NCBI GenBank assembly: GCA_035498015.1 | Contig: DATKAO010000097.1 | Location: 1-48,686, forward strand | Direction: 5' to 3' | Length of the DNA: 48,686 nucleotides | Source of the DNA: Myxococcota bacterium | Lineage (GTDB): Bacteria; Myxococcota_A; UBA9160; SZUA-336 | Shown: positions 25,166 to 33,552 of the stretch, piece by piece | How positions within the stretch are numbered: position 1 is the stretch's first letter | Layout: the number at the start of each line of letters is the position of its first letter | Notes under the pieces: model-generated | Told to the model about the DNA's origin: nothing | Database searches by the model: none | Seen by the model: the letters and a program-made list of their open reading frames with translations, nothing else | Program-made: the position numbers and the translations under genes

Positions 25166-25630
25166 ATGAAAAACCGCCGTGTCACTTTCATTCGCCGTGT
25201 GATCGCCGTCACCATACTGTGCTCGACGAGCTTGCTCGTGACCACGGGCTGCTTCGGCAGCTTCACCACGCTGCACCGGCTGTACCACTGGAACGAGACC
25301 GTCGACGCCAACAAGTGGGCCAAGTGGGGTGTGTTCGTCGCCACCGTGGTCGTGCCCATCTATCCCAGCGCGACGCTGTTCGACATGGTCTTCACCAACT
25401 CGGTCGAGTTCTGGAGCGGGCGCAATCCGATGGAGACCGCGGAGGTAAAGACCGAGACCGGTGAGCAGGTCAGCATGCGCGTGCGCGACGACGGCGCCGT
25501 CGACGTCGCGATCCACTCGGACTCGCAGCCGGTGACTCGTCTTTTGGTCCGGCCCGAGCGCGACTCGATCGCGGCCTACGACGAGGACGGAAAGCTCGTC
25601 GCACGCGCCGTCGAGGTTGCGCCGAAATAG
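25166..25630 (+). CDS. DUF3332-like lipoprotein
   Basis: A 154-residue protein of unknown function. A positively charged N-terminus (MKNRRVTFIRR) and hydrophobic stretch end at TTGCFGSF, giving Cys29 as a likely lipidation site. The sequence GCFGSFTTLHRLYHWN, followed by a hydrophobic segment (about 51-75) and NSVEFWSGRNPM, matches the DUF3332 family. The C-terminal half is a small strand-rich domain. It is probably attached to the membrane on the periplasmic side. The TAG stop overlaps the proposed start of the AlkB-like gene. Confidence 0.75.
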   Translation: MKNRRVTFIRRVIAVTILCSTSLLVTTGCFGSFTTLHRLYHWNETVDANKWAKWGVFVATVVVPIYPSATLFDMVFTNSVEFWSGRNPMETAEVKTETGEQVSMRVRDDGAVDVAIHSDSQPVTRLLVRPERDSIAAYDEDGKLVARAVEVAPK

Positions 25631-26430
25631 ACTCCGGCCTCTACTACCACCCGGAGTTCGTCACGCCCGAGGACCGCGCGGAGATCCGCGCGTGGCTGGC
25701 GTCGATCCACCCGCTCTGGGAGAACCGCTTCACCGAGGCGCGGGCCGCTGCGGCCGGCGGACAGCGGCGGCTGCTGCGCCCGGTGTATTGGCTGGGTGGG
25801 TGGCAGTTCGCGTGTCTGGACTACTACCGCCCGCCCTCCGGGCTGCACGACCGCTGCGTCGCGGCCGAGCCGTATCCGCCCGTGCTCGCGCGGCTCGTGG
25901 CCGAGATCGAGCAGCGCGCGCACAAGCGCTACCGCGGACCGGACCTGCCGCAGGGCTGGGAGCTCAACACCTGCCTCGTGAACCTGTACGGCAGCCGGCG
26001 CGAGGACGGAAAGTGGGTCGACAGCGCGCGGCTCGGCGAGCACCGTGACTTCGAGCCGGGCCCGGTCGCCTCGCTCTCGCTGGGTGAGCGCGCGCTGTTC
26101 CAGTTCGTGCGCCGCGGCGCGAAGCACGAGCCCACGCGCGTGGTCGCGCAAGAGTGGCTCGCCGACGGCTCGCTCCAGCTCTTCGGCGGCGACGCGTGGA
26201 AGAAGCGCGCGCTGCACCGCGTGCTGCGCGTGGAGAAGAAGGGCGGCTTGCGCTTCGACGTGCGCGTGGCCGACTTCGAGACCCGGCGCGTGAACTTCAC
26301 CTTCCGCTGGGTGCCACGCGCGCACATCGTGCCGTTCGCGAAGCTCGCGGAGCCCGCGCGCTCGGACGTGCGCGGCTACGTCGCGGAGCTGGCGCGCGGC
26401 TCGCAGTTCTGGGCAGGCCAATTGACCTGA
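25627..26430 (+). CDS. AlkB-like 2-oxoglutarate/Fe(II) dioxygenase, apparent ATA start
   Basis: A protein of up to 267 residues of the AlkB family, which removes alkyl groups from nucleic acid bases or acts on related substrates. Iron ligands are HRD in GEHRDFEPGPV and the His in KRALHRVLRV. The downstream Arg in RRVNFTFRW would bind 2-oxoglutarate. Conserved N-terminal family sequence (DSGLYYHPEFVTPEDRAEI) begins immediately after the previous stop, yet no ATG, GTG or TTG precedes it in frame. The first normal start is GTG 25783, which would remove about 52 residues of the fold. ATA 25627 overlaps the upstream TAG as ATAG and has GAGG 10 bases before it. Use of ATA is inferred; a base change or assembly error is the alternative. 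Confidence 0.7.
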   Translation: MDSGLYYHPEFVTPEDRAEIRAWLASIHPLWENRFTEARAAAAGGQRRLLRPVYWLGGWQFACLDYYRPPSGLHDRCVAAEPYPPVLARLVAEIEQRAHKRYRGPDLPQGWELNTCLVNLYGSRREDGKWVDSARLGEHRDFEPGPVASLSLGERALFQFVRRGAKHEPTRVVAQEWLADGSLQLFGGDAWKKRALHRVLRVEKKGGLRFDVRVADFETRRVNFTFRWVPRAHIVPFAKLAEPARSDVRGYVAELARGSQFWAGQLT

Positions 26431-26489
26431 TTGGCCTGGCCTAATTGGCCTGATATTGACCTGAATGAATGGGATTTGACCCGGCCAAT
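26416..26489. promoter_or_regulatory. Operator-like repeat cluster in front of pdxR
   Basis: GGCCAAT (26416-26422) and ATTGGCC (26430-26436) form a perfect 7-base inverted repeat around TGACCTG. ATTGGCC recurs at 26444-26450, and GGCCAAT at 26483-26489, between the -35 and -10. The direct repeat TTGACCTGA occurs at 26422-26430 and 26456-26464, 34 bases apart. A-T-rich repeats in a 70% GC genome, ending in the spacer of the regulator's own promoter, suggest binding sites of the PdxR-like protein. The first site overlaps the end of the AlkB-like gene. Confidence 0.6.
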
Positions 26490-26504
26490 CCCGCGATCCA
26501 TCCT
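26476..26504 (+). promoter_or_regulatory. Sigma-70-type promoter of the pdxR operon, leaderless
   Basis: TTGACC (26476-26481), a 17-base spacer and CATCCT (26499-26504) form the best two-part promoter in the window. The -10 ends 7 bases before ATG 26512. A GGCCAAT operator half lies in the spacer. Confidence 0.55.
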
Positions 26505-26511
26505 GTGCGCC

Positions 26512-28026
26512 ATGCTGATCCCCATCGAGCGCCGGGCGCGGGAGCCGATTTCGGACCAGATCGTGGCCTACCTGCGGCGCGCGATCGAAGCGGGCCGGCT
26601 CGCGCCGGCCACGAAGCTGGAGCCGATCCGGGTGCTGGCCAAGGACCTGGGCGTGAACCGCGAGACGGTCGCGATCGCCTACCGCGAGCTCGAGCGCCTG
26701 GGGCTCACGGAATCGACGGTCGGGCGCGGCACCTTCGTGCAGGGCCGCGGTCCGACACCGAACGGTGTCGCGGCGCCGGTGGCGCCGGCCGAGCGCCCCT
26801 TCGAGCCGACCTTCGCGCGCGCCGCCGAGGCCGCGCGCGCCACGCTCGCGGCGCGGGTCGACTACGACGCGCCCGAGGGCGCGGTGCGTTTCGAACGCCT
26901 GATTCCCGACGAGTCACTCTACCCGCACGAGGAGTTCCGCAAGACGCTGCAGCGCGCGCTGGCCAAGGGCGGCGCGGCGCTCTACGAGTACGGCGACCCG
27001 CGCGGCGATCTCGGCCTGCGGCGCGCGCTGGTCGAGCGCATGGCGCGCGCGGGCATCGAGGCCGAGCCGGACGACGTGCTGATCACCGCCGGCGCAACGC
27101 AGGGCTTCGCGATCGCCACGCGCCTGTTCTGCGACGCGGGCGACGCGGCCGTGGTCGAGTCACCCACCTATCCGTGGGCGTTCGGCGCGCTCACCGCCAT
27201 GGGCGTGCGGCCGCTCGCGGTGCCTCTCGGTCCGGAGGGCCTCGACCTCGAGCGGCTCGACTCCGTGCTGGGCCGCGACCGCGCGCGGCTGATCTACACC
27301 ATGCCGAGCTTCCACAATCCCACGGGCATCTCGACCTCGCTCGCGCACCGGCGCCGTCTGCTCGAGCTGGCCGGCAAGCACGGCGTGCCCGTGCTCGAGG
27401 ACGACTTCGAGAAGGACCTGCGTGTGCGCGGTCGCGGCGCGCCCCCGCTGCGCGCGCTCGACCGGCGCGGCCTCGTGCTCTACATGGGCACGTTCTCGAA
27501 GTCACTCTTCCCGGCCGCGCGCGTGGGCTGGCTGTTCCTGCCGCCGGGCGTGATGCCGGCGGCGCTGGTCGCCAAGCGCGCGCTCGACCTGACCACGAGC
27601 CCGCTGATCCAGGCCGGGCTGGCGCTGTTCCTGAAGGAAGGCCGCTACGACCGCCACCTGCGGCGCGTGGTGAAGGAGCTCGGCCGGCGGCTCGAGGCCG
27701 CCGAGCGGGCGCTGGCTCGCGCGCTGCCCGAGGGCGCCTGCGTCGCGCCGGCGGAGGGCGGGTTCCTGTTGTGGGTGACTCTGCCGGCGCCGCTCGACGC
27801 GGCGGCGCTCCTGCCCGAGGCCAAGCGCGCCGGCGTGGTCTACGCCCCGGGCGAGCTGTTCCACCCCGACGGGCGCGGCGCGGCCAGCCTGCGCATCTCG
27901 CTCGCGCACACGCCCGTGCCCGAGCTCGAGCGCGGCATCCGGGCGCTTTGCGAAGTGATTCGCGCGGCCCAGCCGCGCGGCAGAAAGGCGCGCGCAGCGC
28001 GCGCGCCGGAGGCGGTCCATGTCTAG
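26512..28026 (+). CDS. pdxR: MocR/PdxR-type GntR-aminotransferase transcription regulator
   Basis: A 504-residue regulator. Residues about 1-80 are a GntR winged helix (REPISDQIVAYLRRAIEAGRL, then KDLGVNRETVAIAYRELE). The rest is a fold-type I aminotransferase-like domain with PLP lysine K330 in TFSKSLFPAARVG, and with SPTYPW and SFHNPTG motifs. MocR proteins of this type sense PLP, and PdxR members control pdxST. Here pdxS and pdxT lie three genes downstream in the same direction, which supports that role. ATG 26512 is preceded by a leaderless-type promoter and by a repeat cluster. The gene overlaps the next one by 8 bases. Confidence 0.88.
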   Translation: MLIPIERRAREPISDQIVAYLRRAIEAGRLAPATKLEPIRVLAKDLGVNRETVAIAYRELERLGLTESTVGRGTFVQGRGPTPNGVAAPVAPAERPFEPTFARAAEAARATLAARVDYDAPEGAVRFERLIPDESLYPHEEFRKTLQRALAKGGAALYEYGDPRGDLGLRRALVERMARAGIEAEPDDVLITAGATQGFAIATRLFCDAGDAAVVESPTYPWAFGALTAMGVRPLAVPLGPEGLDLERLDSVLGRDRARLIYTMPSFHNPTGISTSLAHRRRLLELAGKHGVPVLEDDFEKDLRVRGRGAPPLRALDRRGLVLYMGTFSKSLFPAARVGWLFLPPGVMPAALVAKRALDLTTSPLIQAGLALFLKEGRYDRHLRRVVKELGRRLEAAERALARALPEGACVAPAEGGFLLWVTLPAPLDAAALLPEAKRAGVVYAPGELFHPDGRGAASLRISLAHTPVPELERGIRALCEVIRAAQPRGRKARAARAPEAVHV

Positions 28027-28891
28027 CGTGAAGGGGCTTCCCTACGCCGTGCTCGACGTCTTCGCCGAGGCGCCGCTCGCGGGCAACCCCGTGGCGGTGG
28101 TATTCGGCGCTGGAGGTCTCGCGACCGCCGACATGCAGGCGATCGCGCGCGAGACGAACCTCTCGGAGACCACGTTCGTGCTCGCCGACTCCGCGCGCGA
28201 GGGCGCGTTCGACGTGCGCATCTTCACGCCGGGTCACGAGCTGCCGTACGCGGGTCACCCCACGCTCGGCACCGCCACGGCGATCCGCGAGCGGCTGCTG
28301 GGCGGCGCGGCGCAGTCGCTCGTGCTGCGCCTGGGCGTGGGCCCGGTGCCGGTGCGCTTCGCCGCCGATGGCGTGGCCTGGCTCGAGTCACCGCCCGCGC
28401 GCTTCGCTGCGCTGCCCGGCCCCGAGCGGGCCACCGCGGCAGTGGGCCTGCCCGCGAGCGCGCTCGACCCCGCGCTGCCGGTCGAGGTGCAGGGCACGGG
28501 CGCGAAGCAGCTCTTCATTCCGCTGTGCGACGTGGCGGCGGTCGAACGCGCGCGCGTCGAGACCAGTCACTACGAGAAGCTCATGGCCGACGGCGCGCCC
28601 GGATCGCTCTACGTGTTCGCGCGCGGCGCCCGCGACCCGCGCAATCACTTCACCGTGCGCCTGTTCGCGCCCGCCTACGGCATCCTCGAGGACCCGGCGA
28701 CGGGCAGCGCGGCGGGCTTTCTGGGCGGCTACCTGGTGCGCCACCGCGCGCACGGCCCGGGCGCGCTCGACGTGCGGCTCGAGCAGGGTCACCAGATCGC
28801 GCGGCCCTCGCTCCTGCGCGTGCGCCAGGGCGCGAACGCGATCGAGGTCGGCGGGCGGGTGATTCCGGTCGCCCGTGGAGAGTGGCTGTGA
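28019..28891 (+). CDS. PhzF family isomerase/epimerase-like protein
   Basis: A 290-residue protein of the PhzF/diaminopimelate-epimerase fold. Family marks are [20 protein letters not shown] at the N-terminus, the Glu in [10 protein letters not shown] (the catalytic residue of PhzF), [19 protein letters not shown], and [18 protein letters not shown] near the C-terminus. PhzF isomerises a phenazine precursor, but most family members have unknown substrates and no phenazine genes are nearby. Its place inside a vitamin B6 operon suggests a link to PLP or amino-acid metabolism (inference). It overlaps pdxR by 8 bases and the next gene by GTGA. Confidence 0.88.
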   Translation: MSSVKGLPYAVLDVFAEAPLAGNPVAVVFGAGGLATADMQAIARETNLSETTFVLADSAREGAFDVRIFTPGHELPYAGHPTLGTATAIRERLLGGAAQSLVLRLGVGPVPVRFAADGVAWLESPPARFAALPGPERATAAVGLPASALDPALPVEVQGTGAKQLFIPLCDVAAVERARVETSHYEKLMADGAPGSLYVFARGARDPRNHFTVRLFAPAYGILEDPATGSAAGFLGGYLVRHRAHGPGALDVRLEQGHQIARPSLLRVRQGANAIEVGGRVIPVARGEWL

Positions 28892-29328
28892 TCGAGATCC
28901 GCGAAGGCGCCGGGCGCCAGGACCTGGACGCGATCCACGGCTATCTCGTGCGTTCGTACTGGGCCGAGGGCATCTCGCGCGAGCGCGTGGCGCGCTCGCT
29001 CGCGCAGTCACTCTGCTTCGGCCTGTTCGCGGGTGCGCGGCAGATCGGCTTCGCGCGCGTGGTCACCGACCGCGCCACCTTCGCCTATCTCGCCGACGTG
29101 TTCGTGCTCGAGGACTGGCGCGGTCAGGGGCTCGCGCAGCGGCTGATCGCCGCGGTGTGCGCGCACCCCGACCTCTCCGACCTGCGCCGCTTCGTGCTCT
29201 GGACGCGCGACGCGCACGGGCTCTACGCGCGCTTCGGCTTCGAACGGCTGGGCGATCAGCCCGGATTGATGGGGCGCCTGGCGCCGTTCGGTTACGCGCA
29301 ATCCCCAGCCACAGGAGACTCCCCATGA
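28888..29328 (+). CDS. GNAT-family N-acetyltransferase
   Basis: A 146-residue acetyltransferase. [21 protein letters not shown] (about 71-91) holds the acetyl-CoA loop [25 protein letters not shown] is the usual C-terminal part of small GNAT enzymes. The substrate is unknown. Start GTG 28888 overlaps the PhzF stop (GTGA), and its own TGA overlaps the ATG of pdxS (ATGA). It is thus translated as part of the B6 operon. Confidence 0.85.
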   Translation: MIEIREGAGRQDLDAIHGYLVRSYWAEGISRERVARSLAQSLCFGLFAGARQIGFARVVTDRATFAYLADVFVLEDWRGQGLAQRLIAAVCAHPDLSDLRRFVLWTRDAHGLYARFGFERLGDQPGLMGRLAPFGYAQSPATGDSP

Positions 29329-30206
29329 ACCAAGAGCTCACACGACTGAAGGTCGGACTCGCCGAAATGCTGAAGGGCGGCGTGATCCTCGACGTGACCA
29401 ACGCCGAGCAGGCGCGCATCGCCGAGGACGCGGGCGCGGCCGCCGTGATGGCGCTCGAGCGCGTGCCGGCAGACATCCGCAAGGAAGGCGGCGTGGCCCG
29501 CATGGCCGCGGTCGAGGTGATCGAGGCCGTGCGCGCCGCGGTGTCGATCCCCGTGATGGCGAAGTGCCGCATCGGGCACACAATCGAGGCGCGCCTGCTC
29601 GAGTCACTCGGCGTGGACTTCATCGACGAGAGCGAGGTGCTGACGCCGGCCGACGAGGAGCACCACGTGGACAAGTCCGCCTTCCGGGCGCCGTTCGTGT
29701 GCGGCGCGCGCGACCTGGGCGAGGCGCTGCGGCGCATCGGCGAGGGCGCGGCCATGATCCGCACCAAGGGCGAGGCGGGCAGCGGGAACATCGTGGAGGC
29801 GGTGCGGCACCTGCGGCGCATCGGGCGCGAGATCCGGGCGCTGGTGCAGGCGCCGCGCGACGAGTGGATGGCGCAGGCCAAGGAGTACGGCGCGCCCTAC
29901 GAGCTCGTGACTCGCGTGGCCGAGCTCGGCAAGCTGCCCGTGCCGAACTTCGCCGCGGGCGGCATCGCCACCCCGGCCGACGCCGCGCTGTGCATGTCGC
30001 TCGGCGCCGAAGCCGTGTTCGTGGGCTCGGGCATCTTCAAGTCGCAGGACCCCGCAGCCCGGGCACGCGCGATCGTGCGCGCCACGACTCACTGGCAGGA
30101 GCCCAAGGAGGTGCTCGAGGCGTCGCGCGGCCTGGGCGCGGCGATGCCGGGGCTGGCGCTCGAGGCGATCCCCGAGAGCGAGAGACTCGCGAGGCGCGGC
30201 TGGTGA
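29325..30206 (+). CDS. pdxS: Pyridoxal 5'-phosphate synthase subunit PdxS
   Basis: A 293-residue TIM-barrel synthase that builds PLP from ribose 5-phosphate, glyceraldehyde 3-phosphate and ammonia supplied by PdxT, in a 12+12 complex. Catalytic residues are recognisable: Asp23 (ILDVTN), Lys80 (VMAKCRIGH) and Lys148 ([10 protein letters not shown]). The length and nearly every block ([40 protein letters not shown]) match the family. ATG 29325 has AGGAG 8 bases upstream and overlaps the preceding stop; pdxT follows with a GTGA overlap. Confidence 0.97.
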   Translation: MNQELTRLKVGLAEMLKGGVILDVTNAEQARIAEDAGAAAVMALERVPADIRKEGGVARMAAVEVIEAVRAAVSIPVMAKCRIGHTIEARLLESLGVDFIDESEVLTPADEEHHVDKSAFRAPFVCGARDLGEALRRIGEGAAMIRTKGEAGSGNIVEAVRHLRRIGREIRALVQAPRDEWMAQAKEYGAPYELVTRVAELGKLPVPNFAAGGIATPADAALCMSLGAEAVFVGSGIFKSQDPAARARAIVRATTHWQEPKEVLEASRGLGAAMPGLALEAIPESERLARRGW

Positions 30207-30784
30207 ACGTCGGCGTGCTGGCGCTGCAGGGCGACTTCGACGCCCACGCCCGCGCGCTCGAACGCGCCGGGGTGACTCCCGTGCTCGTGCGAGCCGCGGG
30301 CGAGCTCGCGCGCGTGGACGCGCTGGTGCTGCCGGGAGGTGAGTCGACCGCCATGCTGAAGGGCCTGGCGCGCGACGGCCTGGAGGCGCCGCTGCGCGCC
30401 TTCCTGGCCTCCGGCGCGCCCGTGCTCGGCACCTGCGCGGGGGCGATCCTGCTGGCGCGCGAAGTCAGCCATCCGGCGCAGCGTTCCTTCGGCGCGCTCG
30501 ACATCGACGTGCGGCGCAACGCCTACGGCACGCAGCTCGACTCGTTCGTGGCCACGGCCGAGGTCGACGACCCCGGCTCGCCGCTCGCGGGGCTCGAGTG
30601 TGTGCTGATCCGCGCGCCGCGCATCACGCGCGTCGCTGAGTCGCTGCTCGTGCACGCGCGGGTGAAGGGCGACCCCGCGCTCGTGTCGCGGGGCCCCGTC
30701 TTCGCCGCGACCTTCCACCCCGAGCTGGGCCGCGACCCGCGCGTCTACGCGCTCTGGCTCAGAAGCGCGAGCTCGCGAGCTTGA
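30203..30784 (+). CDS. pdxT: Pyridoxal 5'-phosphate synthase glutaminase subunit PdxT
   Basis: A 193-residue glutamine amidotransferase that feeds ammonia to PdxS. The N-terminus ([13 protein letters not shown]) and LPGGESTAM are family marks. The triad is Cys78 (GTCAG), His172 and Glu174 (FHPEL). GTG 30203 overlaps the pdxS stop as GTGA, as expected for equimolar subunits. Its 3' end overlaps the convergent TPR gene by 26 bases, so the operon ends here. No clear terminator is visible. Confidence 0.96.
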   Translation: MNVGVLALQGDFDAHARALERAGVTPVLVRAAGELARVDALVLPGGESTAMLKGLARDGLEAPLRAFLASGAPVLGTCAGAILLAREVSHPAQRSFGALDIDVRRNAYGTQLDSFVATAEVDDPGSPLAGLECVLIRAPRITRVAESLLVHARVKGDPALVSRGPVFAATFHPELGRDPRVYALWLRSASSRA

Positions 30785-32399
30785 CGTCGGCGCCGGACCA
30801 GGCCTCCTGGAAGCGGCGGTCGACGTCGTCGGCGGACTTCTGCTGCGCGCGCATGCTCGCGCCAAGGCCGTAGAGCGACCAGCCGTTCTCGGGATACTCG
30901 ACCAGGTCGGCGCGATAGACCGCCTCCGCGTCGGCCGGCCGGCCCGCGGCGAGCAGCGCGGCGCCCTGGTACTGGCGCACGGGCAGCGGCCAGCCCGGCG
31001 GCTCGGTGTAGGCGAGCGCGTCCTCGGCGGCGTTGGCCGACTCGAGTGACTCGACCGCATGGTCGGTGTCTCCTTGCTTGGCGGCGATCTCGGCCGTGAG
31101 CAGGTGACCCGCGATCTGCAGCAGCTGCGACGCGGCACCCTCGAGGAAGGCCAGGTTCTTCACGGCGTCTTCCGACGCGACGGCGTCGAGCGCCTCGCGC
31201 TCCTTCACCGCCTGGTCGAGCTTGTCGGTGTTCGCCAGCGCCATGCCGCGCGCCCAGTGGTACATGCCGGTCGCGTAGCGCAAGTCTTCGGGCGGCGCGG
31301 GCTCGGCCAGGATCTGCTCCCACTTGCCGAAGCGCACCGGCGCGAAGTAGCGGATGGCGTAGATCTCGTGGGCGGGCGGCGCGGCGCGCGCCGCGTCGGC
31401 AGTCACGACCTCGGCGAGCCGCTTCGAGGTGGCGAGCGAGGCTTCGGCCTTGCCTTCCATGGTCTCCGACGCCCACAGGAAGTGCAGGTTGTGCGGGTAG
31501 TACGCCTGCTGGTAGAAGCCGCCCGACTTGCACCAGGCCATGTAGGCCTCGTCGGCTTGCGCGCCCTTGGCGTTGGCCGCCGAGGCGTCGCGATACAGCC
31601 CCACGCGCATGTAGGTGTGCGCGGGCATGTGCACCAGGTGACCCGCCATGGGCGCGAGGCTCTCGAGCCGCTTCGCGCTGGCCAGTGCCTTGCCGGGCTG
31701 GCCCGAGGCCTCGGTCGCGTGGATGTAGTAGTGATTCGCGCCCGGGTGCTCCGGGTTCGCGGCGAGCACGCGCTCGAGCTGCACGATGATCTCGCCCGTG
31801 TACTCGGTCTGGTCGCCGTTCTTGCGCCAATACGCCCAGGGAGTCAGGTCCATGAGTGACTCGGCGAAGAGCGTGGCGGCGTCGAGATCGTCCGGGTAGG
31901 CCTTGGCGAGCTCGCGCATGGCGTCGGCGTAGGCCTTGTCGAGCGCGGCGCGCTCGGCGCCGGGCTGGTCGGAGTAGCGCGTGGCGATGGCCGACACGTA
32001 GGCCTGCTCGCGCTGGCTCGCCTTGGGCGCGCGCTTCTGCGCCTCGGCCACGGCCTCGAGCGCGGGCTTCACGGCGTCGGCCTCCATCGGCGCATTGATG
32101 TTGGGCCCGAGCGCGAGCGCCTTGCCCCACCAGCACATGGCGCAGTCGGGGTCGAGCTTCTGCGCGGCCTCGAAGGCGCGGATCGCCTCGAGGTGATTGA
32201 AGGCGTAGACCAGGCGGATGCCCTGGTCGAAATACTTCTGGGCCAGCGGCGTCGCGCTGATCGGCATGTGGTGCGTCGAGAGTCCGTCGATGAAGCGGCG
32301 GAAGCCCGGCGGCGCGTCGAGGCTCTCCTTGTGCGAGCAGGACAACGTGGCGAGCAGGAGCGCGGCTGCCACACCGAGCCCCCTTCCCATCTGACTCAC
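30759..32399 (-). CDS. Exported tetratricopeptide-repeat protein, probable lipoprotein
   Basis: A 546-residue protein with a short N-terminal signal (GLGVAAALLLATLSC) ending in Cys, so probably lipid-anchored, although the lipobox is not ideal. The body is helical with TPR-like units, for example KYFDQGIRLVYAFNHLEAIRA and GRPADAEAVYRADL. Histidine-containing motifs HATEASGQPGKAL and MPAHTYMRVGLY recur, as in a large family of uncharacterised 500-600 residue TPR proteins. No enzyme motif is seen. GTG 32399 has AAGGAG 6 bases upstream and overlaps the aroB stop as GTGA, so it is coupled to aroB. No functional link to the shikimate pathway is known. Confidence 0.8.
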   Translation of the reverse strand: MSQMGRGLGVAAALLLATLSCSHKESLDAPPGFRRFIDGLSTHHMPISATPLAQKYFDQGIRLVYAFNHLEAIRAFEAAQKLDPDCAMCWWGKALALGPNINAPMEADAVKPALEAVAEAQKRAPKASQREQAYVSAIATRYSDQPGAERAALDKAYADAMRELAKAYPDDLDAATLFAESLMDLTPWAYWRKNGDQTEYTGEIIVQLERVLAANPEHPGANHYYIHATEASGQPGKALASAKRLESLAPMAGHLVHMPAHTYMRVGLYRDASAANAKGAQADEAYMAWCKSGGFYQQAYYPHNLHFLWASETMEGKAEASLATSKRLAEVVTADAARAAPPAHEIYAIRYFAPVRFGKWEQILAEPAPPEDLRYATGMYHWARGMALANTDKLDQAVKEREALDAVASEDAVKNLAFLEGAASQLLQIAGHLLTAEIAAKQGDTDHAVESLESANAAEDALAYTEPPGWPLPVRQYQGAALLAAGRPADAEAVYRADLVEYPENGWSLYGLGASMRAQQKSADDVDRRFQEAWSGADVKLASSRF

Positions 32400-33496
32400 G
32401 CATCTCTCCTTCCGTTGCGGATCGAGGCCCACGCGCGACTCACTGCCTCGGGGGCGACGCCGTCGCGGATCACGACTGAGCCCACGCGCTCGGGCAGCAC
32501 GAAGCGGATGCGGCCCGACGCGACCTTCTTGTCGAGCGCCATCGCCTCGGCCAGGCGCGCGTCGGCGGGCAGCTCGGTGCGGCGCGGCAATCCGGCGCGC
32601 GCGACCACGTCTTCGACCTCGGCGCGCAGGCCGGGCGCGGCGAGGCCGACGTCGGCCGCGAGCGTCGCCGCGGCGAGCAGCCCCAGCCCCACGGCCTCGC
32701 CGTGCAGCACGCGCCCGTAGCCGACCGTCGCCTCGATCGCATGGGCGAAGGTGTGACCCAGGTTCAGGTGCGCGCGCACGCCCGTCTCCTTCTCGTCCTC
32801 GATCACCACCGCGGCCTTGATCGCCACGTTGCGCGCGACCAGCTGGACGAGTGAGTCGGGCTCGAGCGCGAGCAGGCGCGGCATCTGCGCCCGCGTCCAC
32901 TCGAACAGCGCCGGATCGCGAATCAGCGCGTGCTTGATGCACTCGGCCAGCCCGCAGCGCAGCTCGCGCGCGGGCAGCGTGCGCAGAGCTCGCGGATCGG
33001 CCACGACCAGCACAGGCTGGTGGAAAGCGCCGATCAGGTTCTTGCCCTGAGGCACGTTCACGCCGACCTTCCCGCCCACCGAGGAGTCGACCATGGCGAG
33101 CAGGGTGGTGGGACACTGCACGAACGGCACGCCGCGCAGGTAGGTCGCCGCCGCGAAACCGACCGTGTCTCCCAGGACGCCGCCGCCGAGCGCGATCACG
33201 GGCGCGCGCCGTTCGAATCTCCGCTCGAGCAAGACGTCGTACAGCCCATGCACCGTGGCGAGCGTCTTGTTCTCCTCGCCGCCAGCGAACGGGACACAGG
33301 TGGTCTCGAAGCCCGCGCTCTCGAGCGAGGCGCGCACGCCGGGCAAGTGACTGGCCTCGAGCGCGCGATCGAACACCAGGAACGCCGCGGGCGCCGGGGC
33401 CACGGCGCGCACGCGGGCGCCCAGCCCCTCGAGCCCACCCGGCTCGATCACGACGTCGTAGCGGTGGTGCGGCAGCGTGACGGGGACGGCCGGCAT
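32396..33496 (-). CDS. aroB: 3-dehydroquinate synthase
   Basis: A 366-residue NAD- and metal-dependent enzyme that converts DAHP to 3-dehydroquinate, the second step of the shikimate pathway. The NAD site GGGVLGDTVGFAA, the VQCPTTLLAMVDSSVGGK block, the metal ligand Glu in GLAECIKHA, and the ligands in NLGHTFAHAIE and LHGEAVGLG are all present. The length is normal. ATG 33496 has no Shine-Dalgarno; TAAGCT lies 10 bases upstream. No aroK or other shikimate gene is adjacent. The TPR gene follows with a four-base overlap. Confidence 0.96.
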   Translation of the reverse strand: MPAVPVTLPHHRYDVVIEPGGLEGLGARVRAVAPAPAAFLVFDRALEASHLPGVRASLESAGFETTCVPFAGGEENKTLATVHGLYDVLLERRFERRAPVIALGGGVLGDTVGFAAATYLRGVPFVQCPTTLLAMVDSSVGGKVGVNVPQGKNLIGAFHQPVLVVADPRALRTLPARELRCGLAECIKHALIRDPALFEWTRAQMPRLLALEPDSLVQLVARNVAIKAAVVIEDEKETGVRAHLNLGHTFAHAIEATVGYGRVLHGEAVGLGLLAAATLAADVGLAAPGLRAEVEDVVARAGLPRRTELPADARLAEAMALDKKVASGRIRFVLPERVGSVVIRDGVAPEAVSRAWASIRNGRRDA

Positions 33497-33540
33497 GCGG
33501 CCCCGGAGCTTAACGCGTGCGGCCCGTTGTGCACGAGCCG

Positions 33541-33546
33541 TAGGAT
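33541..33546 (+). promoter_or_regulatory. -10 element of a probable leaderless promoter
   Basis: TAGGAT ends exactly 6 bases before GTG 33553. TAAGCT for the divergent aroB gene lies at 33507-33512, so both promoters share the 56-base gap. Confidence 0.45.
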
Positions 33547-33552
33547 GCGGGG

